Shown in pieces: positions 1-6,795 of a stretch of DNA of 10,207 bases. Source of the DNA: Phoronis ovalis (Eukaryota > Phoronida > Phoronidae). Under the pieces are notes generated by a model. That model was given only the letters and a program-made list of their open reading frames with translations. It searched no databases and was not told the DNA's origin. Where the stretch lies: contig JAOXYB010066467.1 of assembly GCA_028565635.1 (NCBI GenBank), forward strand, positions 1 through 10,207, read 5' to 3'. Position 1 is the stretch's first letter. Every line of letters begins with the position of its first letter. The position numbers were made by a program, and so were the translations under genes.

Positions 1-469
1 ATATGTATACTGTGGATGCAAACAACTCGCAGGAACGGCTTATATGGAAAGACATAACCAAGTAGCAGGCATAATATACAGAAATATTTCCACATCCAAA
101 CGGATAAGCAAGTCATGGCCAATCAGCCTGACATAGTAATCATAGTCATAAAAACAAGAAGAAAACAACCATTATAGACATAGCAATCCCAAATGATAGC
201 AACATCAAGAAAAAAACATGAAAAGATAGAAAAATACCAACCACTGAGGGAAGAACTGAGGAGGATATGGAAAATGGATACAAAAGTTATCCCAGTAGTC
301 GAATGCTGGGTGCTACAACACCGATGTACCAACAGTGGCTCAATGAAATACCGGGACAACACGACAGCACTACCATACAGAAGAGCGCACTGCTAGGTAC
401 AGCAAAATTCTACGCAGAACCCTCAAACTCAAGGACTTTGGCAAAAGTTCCGAGATTGAGGAAACTTGA
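1..469 (+). mobile_element. Decayed 3' end of a non-LTR retrotransposon (LINE) pol gene, R2/Dong-like C-terminus
   Basis: Seen: LINE-like peptide runs across shifting frames. Frame 2 (2-100) gives LAGTAYMERHNQVAGIIYRN. Frame 1 (103-170) gives MANQPDIVII. Frame 3 (about 171-211) gives IDIAIPNDSNI. Frame 1 (about 211-299) gives EKIEKYQPLREELRRIWKMD. Frame 3 (about 300-406) gives WLNEIPGQ and IQKSALLGTAK. Frame 2 (407-469) gives ILRRTLKLKDFG and ends in TGA at 467-469. At least five frame changes and in-frame stops make it non-functional. Family knowledge: this tail is widespread in animal LINEs, and a Cys/His cluster followed by P-D (codons 127-132) and I-D (174-179) suits a PD-(D/E)XK restriction-like endonuclease as in R2, R4/Dong and Rex6 elements. 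The 5' part lies left of the window. The LINE nature is firm; the clade is inferred. Confidence 0.85.
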
Positions 470-853
470 CATCCTACCCCCTTCAAAGACGTGGTGAGAT
501 ATATTTGACACTTTATAGGGATTTTAATGATTTTTCTGCTCATGTGTATATAATAATATGTAGTCAGAGGTTAACGTATAAAGATATTACAATAATATTA
601 TGCAGAAAACAATCTGAGAACAGACTAGATAGTTATATATGTACATATTTATGTATTTGTCATATTTTTCTTGTATAAACCAAACGTAATATTTTCCCCT
701 TAATATTCCTGTCCATGTTTTTATGAAAATTAATACTGGTTTGTTGCTGATATAAATTGTTCGGTGTCTGATATCAATTTCTATTGCAATTTAAATGTTG
801 TTGCATCTCCTTTGCTTAAACATTCAGAGCTTAACTTGGGATTTTCATCACAG
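470..853. other. Gene-free flank between the LINE remnant and the lyase stop codon
   Basis: No coding signal was recognised. On the minus strand it must hold the 3' UTR of the lyase gene. No AATAAA was seen there; the nearest variant is ATTAAA (minus strand) at 523-528, about 330 nt past the stop, so the cleavage site is unknown. On the plus strand the first part may be 3' UTR of the LINE, but no poly-A tail or target-site duplication is visible. Confidence 0.5.
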
Positions 854-3800
854 TTAGTTAAATTCTCCTAACCACTTTGCACTTTCTTCTTTTGTTGGCT
901 TTGACCATTTAAAAAATCCCGCGTCTTGTAAATCTTTTCGTAAATTATGTACATCCTCACAAGAGGGCATTTCTAAAGGTAGTCGTGTTGGACCAACATC
1001 TACGCCAATCAGTTTGAGAATGGTTTTGCTAATAGCTTGTCCATCGCCTGAAAAATAATGCAGATTCCGTTGTACTCACTCATGCTTGTTGTTTACACCT
1101 GCGACGGTAAAAGGTGCATTATGGCAGTTAGGAAGTGAAGGTGGTAAAATATATTATTTTAAACACGCAAATCCACGGCATAAGCCTGGAAGCTTAAGAA
1201 AAATATTGGGATTTGCACTGCGGTACTGCATGAAGAAAACAGTCAACACTACTTGAAATTGGTCAGATGACCGTAGGAATGTGACGTATTTTAATTGTGG
1301 ACAGTCCGTTAATGTGATTCAAGTCACAGGTGGTGCATCCACATGATCAGTTACCTACATCTTCCATATTTTAATTGCACAAGAACATTACTTACCATAC
1401 TTGTTGCGAATTTTGCTCACCACAAGAGCTTGCTCCTGAATGATAAAAAAACTGTATTCTAAACCTTAGAATTATGTTTTGTGCATTTTGTATACCTAGT
1501 AAAAGTACCGTAAGGTATTATGAGATAGACCGATCTAATCACTGAGCTTTTGACGCGCGAATTAATATCCTACAACACAGATATATAACTAACTGATGAT
1601 AAAATAGATAATCAACAATCGCCCATGCTTTTTATGTAGTCATTAGTCATTGTTTTTAAATGCAACTACAATTATAACAATCATATCTATATTGACACAG
1701 TGCTTTCTACGCAGAAATCATACTTTCAGTTTTCCAGCATATTTCACTTGCATTGGATAAGGGCAAATTTCGTTTCAATTATATGACTATCAATCTGTAA
1801 ATATTTTTCTCCGCGTACCTGATATCTCCTGGCTGACTCCATATCACCAGCTTTGAAAGCATCTCTTACGCGATTCATAAGAACACACATGAAGGAGTTG
1901 CTGACTGAAAACTCGACACCAACAGCAAGTGCTGCCAGATATTGCTGCACATTAAAATAATATAAGTGTAAAAATAAATAATACCGGAAGATACAGACAA
2001 TGTCAAAAATAGGATTAAAATGATTATCAAAAAGTTCTCTGTATTGTTTCAAACCATCTTGTATAAATAGTTCAAACTCCTGTCAATATATAAAGCACAA
2101 GTACTCTTCAGTTAGATCGGTATTGAAAAAATAAGTCAATAGATTAACTACATGTTTTTAAGCAAAACTCATAAGGATAACTGTGAGACCAGCGGGGAGA
2201 GCCCAAAAGTTGGACAACCATTGTCCGTACGTCGTGAATTGTGAACCTCATTTCTCAGGGCAAGAACCCCTTATCGTCTCACTTCTCGACACAGGTCGCG
2301 ACATATTACCTCCTCAGTGCCAATAACCACTTGCAAATTCTTATCTACCATCTCACAGGCTTGCATACTAGGAATTTCTTTTGACGAATGCTTCATTCCG
2401 CGAAAAGTTGGAATAGCATCTTTCGCTAGCTGGCAGACTTTAGCATTGTTTACTAAAATTAAAATTGCATTTTTAACTGATTAATTATGTCATTTCAATT
2501 CACATACTGTGCAAAGATATAACACTTTTTACGTGCTTTGCAAGAATATGTAGTTCGTCAAAAAACGCATATACGCATGTCCTTGCAATGTTTTCCAAAT
2601 GACTGTACAAAAATGGAAAGAAATATACGAAATTTTACCCAAGATTGTATACAAATGTACAGGAAATTTACACCACGTTCGGGACATGAAATGGTTACCC
2701 AAGATTGCATAGAAATGTACAGGAAACTTACAGTAAGTCCCAGTCATGAAGTTAATACAATAGTAATAAAACGGCAGAGAGGGAGCTGCGGCGGCTATAG
2801 GTTTTATATAGTCTACTACCACTTCTGGAAAAAACCAAATATATATATATATATAATTCTTTAAAAGAATTATTTCTCTAAATAAAAAATAACAAAGACA
2901 TTTAATAGGTACCACAAAACCTATACGATTGTCTCATGTCGGCTAAACAAGAAATTGTGCTATCACAAGTCGATGAAAATAAAATTGGAATCAGATAAGA
3001 TTTATAAAATGGCATTTATTTAACTTTAAGCTCAGATGGCTACCTAACCAGCGTAGACCAAGCCGTACACTCGCACACTTGTTTCCTACCATTCGAACCC
3101 TAGTTTTCTGGGTTTCGCATCGACATTCCTGCTACTCGGACTGTCCGTTTCCTCGGACTCGGGCAGCAGGTTCGACTCTCCGGAAATCTGTTCGAGTTTC
3201 TGGCAACTTGCGCGAGTCCGAGAATTTGACGGTTCGACCCGTTTTCGATTAGCAAGAATTTAGGTGCGAAACCTGGATAAAGGGTTCGAATGGTAGGAAA
3301 CAGCGGATTTACGGTTTGAATCCATCATGCTAGCTAGTTAGGTAGGCATGTCAGATAACGCAATATAATCCAGTAACATCTGGAATAATATTTCGTGTAC
3401 ATGACTTGCCTTCAGAGCTTGGTTTAAAAAATGTTGGAACTAGAGCAGCAATGGCACATGCACCGATTTGTTCAGCATGGCGTGCCAATTCTATGCTTTC
3501 TTTTTGATTTCCACCACCAACATGAACTATAACGCATTTTAGTCTAGAAATATATAAAATACATTATGTCAAATGCATGCAGACAACAGTATAGATATAC
3601 AATAATTTTTGAGTGAGAATAGCTAGGCTGTACAAGGGGATTGCAGTTGTAGTGTTACAAGCAGACAAAATTGCCGGGTTTCTGGTGATATAGAAATTAA
3701 CAACACAGAAAGTGGCACTGTGTTTGACAATATTTCAAAAGAATTGTTAATAGGTTCAGTGGTTACCAGAATCTCCGTTTCTAAACGTATCCCAACTAGG

Positions 3801-5316
3801 TTTCCTATTTCTTGGCACTTTTGTAGCGAGTTTTTTTTTTAGTTTCCTTGGTACAATCCCCTCTTTATTTTTTAAAAATGTGGGCAACAAAGAGGAAACA
3901 TTCAAGTAGAGAAAATGTGCGCCATATATTTTCATTTTGCATAATCGGATAAACATTTCAGGAATTTCAATATATTTTTACGATCATTTTCTACCTCTCT
4001 TTAGAGGCCTTTATCCATGCCTCAGCAGCCTGCTTTCTCTCCTCAATCGTCAGTAACAGCCCTTCACCAGTTGTTCCGTTTACTATAAAGGTGAAATGCT
4101 AATCAAGAATTCTAAATATTGATGCAATCAACTTAACAATACTGTATCTCTACAATACTCCATATATAACGGTATATTCCGGAAGGCTAGCCTTAATTAT
4201 AATTATATTATTTTACGATACTGTAGGTGAACGTCCGGTTGAGGTAAAAGTATCTGTTATATCAGTTTTACTAGATCATGCAGTCATTATTACTTGTTTT
4301 GTAAAATGATAAACTATACACGAATGTAACAAATGATCTGCCTTGCTTCGATCGCACCGACTCCCCGAGACTGAGACTCGGCACTATTTCTATAAAGTAT
4401 GCCATGCTGTGATTATGTTATGTGCTATGGGGGAGTGGCCAACCGTGACGTGTGATAAGATGTTCTACGCTTCCAAGCTTTTCACTGATAACTTACCAAA
4501 AACGTTGGAAATGCCGTATTCTAGTATGTGGTCAATATACCGGTCAATAGTTTCCAAGTTCAAATCCCTAGCAAATATGGAAAAGTTATATACATTTTGA
4601 ACTTAAACATATACAACACTCTTTTGCAGCGCGTTGGTGAAAGAGAGAACTATTGTCATGGTTTTAGCATTGAAGACCAGTTGGAAAGATGAATAAATCT
4701 ATTATAAAAATTTGATTTTAGTATGCGGATCGTTTTGTTTTCTATTGCTAGGTAAACATTCGCTTTCTTTTCGGAGGTCGGGAGTCGAAAGCTTAACAAT
4801 TTCATAGTTATATGATCAACCGTATGATACTTTATGTTTTAATACATGTGTACGTACAGGTAGGCGTAATATACTTACCCATTTTCTTTCATAGGGGTAA
4901 ATGGGGCAGTTATTATGCCCTCTATCTTAAAAGAAGACAAGTCCTACAAATTAAAGTAATAAACCGGAAGTACAGTATGTCATGATCAGAGTGTGAAAAA
5001 ATTAACAATGCAAGGTGATGTGTGTACTTACGAGCTAATTGCACACATTAGTTCTGAATATCAGCGTGTTTGTCACTAATTTAGTTTAATGTCACAACAT
5101 AACATTACTTTTGCATCGTGAAGCATCGATCAGTTTTATTATTATTACTAGTAATTATTGTACCAGGCGACATACGCACGTCTTTTCAGTTGACAGAGGC
5201 CAAATTAATGTACTTCTTGCGAGACTTCTAGATACTCGTCAATAGCAACTCAGTAATATAAAGCGAAATGGTTACGTTTTCCTTTCTTAGAGGAAAAACA
5301 ATACCTTAGTTGCCAT
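854..5316 (-). CDS. NPL: N-acetylneuraminate lyase-like aldolase, ten coding exons, 321 aa, intact frame
   Basis: N-acetylneuraminate lyase is a cytosolic class I aldolase of the DHDPS/NAL TIM-barrel family that splits sialic acid into N-acetylmannosamine and pyruvate. The spliced product starts MATKDLSSFKIEG and is 321 aa, close to vertebrate NPL (about 320). Visible family marks in order: APFTPMKENG (18-26); VNGTTGEG (50-57), the carboxylate-binding GxTGE motif; LPFYYY (140-145), with Y145 at the expected catalytic tyrosine; FRGMKHSS (171-178), with K175 at the Schiff-base lysine; IGTEEQYLAAL (198-208); GVDVGPTRLPL near the C-terminus. Oddities: the usual H-I-P after the tyrosine is C-I-N, and the GSTYN-type motif reads S-N-S-F-M, so substrate choice may differ. 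The start is chosen at 5316 because in-frame TAA and TAG lie just upstream. Family is firm; lyase activity is inferred. Confidence 0.9.
2635..2754 (-). repeat. Two-copy 60-bp tandem duplication spanning the end of exon 6 and its splice donor
   Basis: Copies at 2695-2754 and 2635-2694 are in exact 60-bp register. On the minus strand both contain TTCATG, then a splice-donor position (2731 and 2671), then TTTCCTGTACATTT and CAATCTTGGGTAA. The functional copy reads ACT|GTAAGT; the second reads GGT|GTAAAT. A shorter, worse third copy may begin at the GTATAT at 2628, about 43 bp further on. The duplicated segment stays open in the lyase frame. Confidence 0.75.
2839..2873. repeat. (AT)n microsatellite joined to a 10-bp perfect inverted repeat
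   Basis: An AT dinucleotide run covers about 2839-2855. It runs into ATAATTCTTT (2853-2862) and its reverse complement (2864-2873) around one central base. On the minus strand this lies just upstream of the pyrimidine tract and AG acceptor (2826-2825) of lyase exon 6. Probably simple-sequence drift; an effect on splicing is possible but not shown. Confidence 0.7.
3038..3350. mobile_element. Foldback / MITE-like non-autonomous element inside lyase intron 5
   Basis: Nested inverted repeats pair across a common centre: 3040-3048 with 3337-3345 (CTACCTAAC), 3081-3100 with 3282-3301 (20 bp, perfect, starting GTTTCCTACC), 3111-3119 with 3265-3273 (GGTTTCGCA), and 3152-3161 with 3213-3222 (CTCGGACTCG). 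The ends are flanked by the direct repeat TCAGAT at 3032-3037 and 3351-3356, a candidate 6-bp target-site duplication. The element is visibly more GC- and CpG-rich than its surroundings and has no coding capacity. The superfamily is not recognised. It could also be an inverted duplication not made by a transposase. Confidence 0.7.
3404..3411 (-). other. Non-canonical GC splice donor of lyase intron 5 (AG|GCAAGT)
   Basis: Exon 5 ends at 3410 and the intron begins G-C (3409-3408) in the context AAG|GCAAGT. GC donors are known to be spliced by the major spliceosome when the rest of the site matches consensus closely, as here. Using it joins GAA-G to AA-GTG and keeps the family alignment; no GT donor nearby does so. 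The paired acceptor is TTCCAG, ending at 2825. Confidence 0.75.
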
Positions 5317-5468
5317 CCCTTATTTCTAGGCGAAGCGGGTATCAGCAGCGAAGCAAGGACGAAGTAGACTTTAAGCTTTTACTGTTCTTTTACCAGTACC
5401 TACAATTAAATATTAACTTTTATGACCCTATTAATATAAAGAAAGAGTTATCTGAACTGTTATATATC

Positions 5469-5488
5469 TTGTACCGTTACCGGTACAA
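5469..5488. repeat. 8-bp perfect inverted repeat with 4-nt spacer upstream of the lyase start
   Basis: TTGTACCG (5469-5476) and CGGTACAA (5481-5488) flank TTAC. The site lies about 150 bp upstream of the lyase ATG on the minus strand. It could be a dimeric transcription-factor site or chance; no known consensus was matched. Confidence 0.5.
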
Positions 5489-6478
5489 TTTCGTACAAGC
5501 AGTATATCTCTGACGGAGACACCCGAGATAAGATATGAACATGGCAGTCTCGCGATAGCAGTATAGGATGTTACGGTTGTTCTGTCATACCAAAGCAACA
5601 ACGTCGCTCTCACTAAACGAATCATGGTGCCCTGTCGAAACACTGGTATGTATAGAGTGACACAAAATATATGCTTTTAGAATATCTTTATGTCTAGTTC
5701 AGCAGCAAAACAAAACATAAAAAGAATATAATCAGTATTGTTTTCAAGAAACCAAAGACTACTTCTGGTCCGGTTCTTCAATTTATTTCTAATCGGACCG
5801 GTACTCGGCGGGTAGCCAATAGAAAAAGCACCATAATTTGACCAACATTTTCCATAGAATTTGCAGTTAGATCTGTTAAAACATCTAATTTTGCAAAGAT
5901 ATACCACTGTTTGGTGTTGAAACAAATCTTAAAACATATCTTTGTTTCCAAAATGTAAAAAATTGTATATATTTGTAGAAATAAAATTCTTTACTAAATG
6001 ATATGCAAATATAGCAATAATATAGATTTCAGTTCATTTTAATAGCTTTTGAACAGGAAAAGTCAAAATTTTTTTGGAACATCAAACCAGCAGTTTAGCC
6101 ACACTGAAAAACAAGGAATTAAAAAAATACCTTTTTTTCTCAAATATGATAAGTCATGGACAGTGTCATAAAAAGTGTGCAGGGTGTTCTGTTTATTTTT
6201 TGTCATTCTGAACAATACAATGATGAAAATCCTCTGAAGATTATATGCCTCATATGTGAGATTTGGAATATTTTAAACATTCAGTAACATTAGCTAATAT
6301 TCTATTAAAAAATAGTTTAAGAATAATCAATTAGTATAACTGATTACACCTAAAAAATTGATAGTAAATAGTGAAACAGTTGTCCATGTTTTGGGGACAT
6401 ATGCTTTGAGGATTGTGAAATACATTCTAAAAGAAAGTCATATGTCAATCAATAAATACATTTTTAATATTAAACACT

Positions 6479-6484
6479 TTTATT
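6479..6484 (-). terminator. Candidate poly-A signal AATAAA for the coiled-coil gene
   Basis: AATAAA on the minus strand, about 310 nt past the TGA at 6796-6798. A second AATAAA lies at 6192-6197, and an ATTAAA at 6771-6776 seems too close to the stop. In such AT-rich DNA the hexamer is expected by chance, so this is only the best placed candidate. Confidence 0.35.
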
Positions 6485-6795
6485 TGTACAAAATTAGACA
6501 ATATAATTACTATACAATTAAACTTTATAAAAAATTGTATTGTAATAATAAATAATACACAAAAAGTTGCATTTTTTTGTTCATTTTTATGTCATTCTTT
6601 TCTTTGCTTCATTTAACAGCAACACATGATGCATATCTGAGAACTAATAAATGAACTTAGTGAACACACAGTTACTAGATTTTTTTGTCAATGCCTTTTT
6701 AGTTTGTTTATATTAAAGCAACAGCAGAAAAACATTGGGTTAAATAGTAAAACTTTGCATGGTATTCACATTTAATTCTTTAGCCTGGCATTACG

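Larger units (their letters stand above)
854..5316 (-). other. NPL: Exon-intron map of the NPL-like gene
   Basis: Coding exons on the minus strand: 1, 5305-5316 (four codons); 2, 4879-4943; 3, 4497-4567; 4, 3995-4082; 5, 3410-3543; 6, 2732-2824; 7, 2310-2452; 8, 1819-1944; 9, 1396-1435 (40 nt); 10, 854-1047 with TAA at 854-856. The lengths sum to 966 nt (321 codons plus stop). Donor phases are 0, 2, 1, 2, 1, 1, 0, 0, 1, and each matches its acceptor. Donors are GT except intron 5 (GC). The weakest GT donors are AG|GTAGAA (exon 4) and AAG|GTATTG (exon 1). Exon 1 is the least certain: it rests on phase 0, a good start context and the family's usual N-terminal length. Introns 1, 2, 3, 4, 7, 8 and 9 (311-451 bp) hold nothing I recognise; intron 4 has a T-run near 3831-3840. 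Confidence 0.8.
5317..6795. other. Gene-free interval between the two minus-strand genes
   Basis: No exon or RNA gene was recognised. The part from 5317 to about 5640 has more CpG than its surroundings and is the likely 5' UTR/promoter side of the lyase gene; no convincing TATA box or start site was found, and untranslated first exons cannot be excluded. A CCAAT box lies near 5816-5820 on the plus strand. About 5930-6795 is strongly AT-rich and should contain the 3' UTR of the coiled-coil gene. Short open frames here have neither family motifs nor coding-like composition. Confidence 0.5.

Noticed and set aside
1744-1818. Read-through of lyase exon 8 past 1819 (continuing VRGEKYLQI and ending in TGA)
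   Set aside because: The CAG|GTACGC donor at 1818 joins in phase to the 40-nt exon 9 and then exon 10, restoring the family C-terminus. Read-through would truncate the barrel.
3282-3323. tRNA B-box-like GGTTCGAATGG and GGTTTGAATCC, suggesting a tRNA-derived SINE
   Set aside because: The first belongs to the inverted-repeat arm and recurs in the other arm. There is no A box at the right distance and no cloverleaf.
3630-3867. Possible transposon in lyase intron 4 bounded by GGGGATTG-type inverted repeats
   Set aside because: Only about 8-9 bp match, no flanking duplication is seen, and the arms do not extend.
3756-3956. 66-codon minus-strand open frame with a basic stretch
   Set aside because: It lies inside lyase intron 4, its lysine run comes from a homopolymer, and it shows no recognisable family.
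5045-5125. Alternative lyase start exons (an ATG-TGT-GCA exon ending CTC|GTAAGT, or an ATG-CTT-CAC exon ending AAA|GTAATG)
   Set aside because: The first ends in the wrong phase for exon 2. The second is in phase but has a weaker donor and start context than the exon at 5305-5316. It is not fully excluded.
5677-5925. 82-codon minus-strand open frame between the two genes
   Set aside because: No motif, no splice context and no coding-like composition; it probably arises by chance in the intergenic region.
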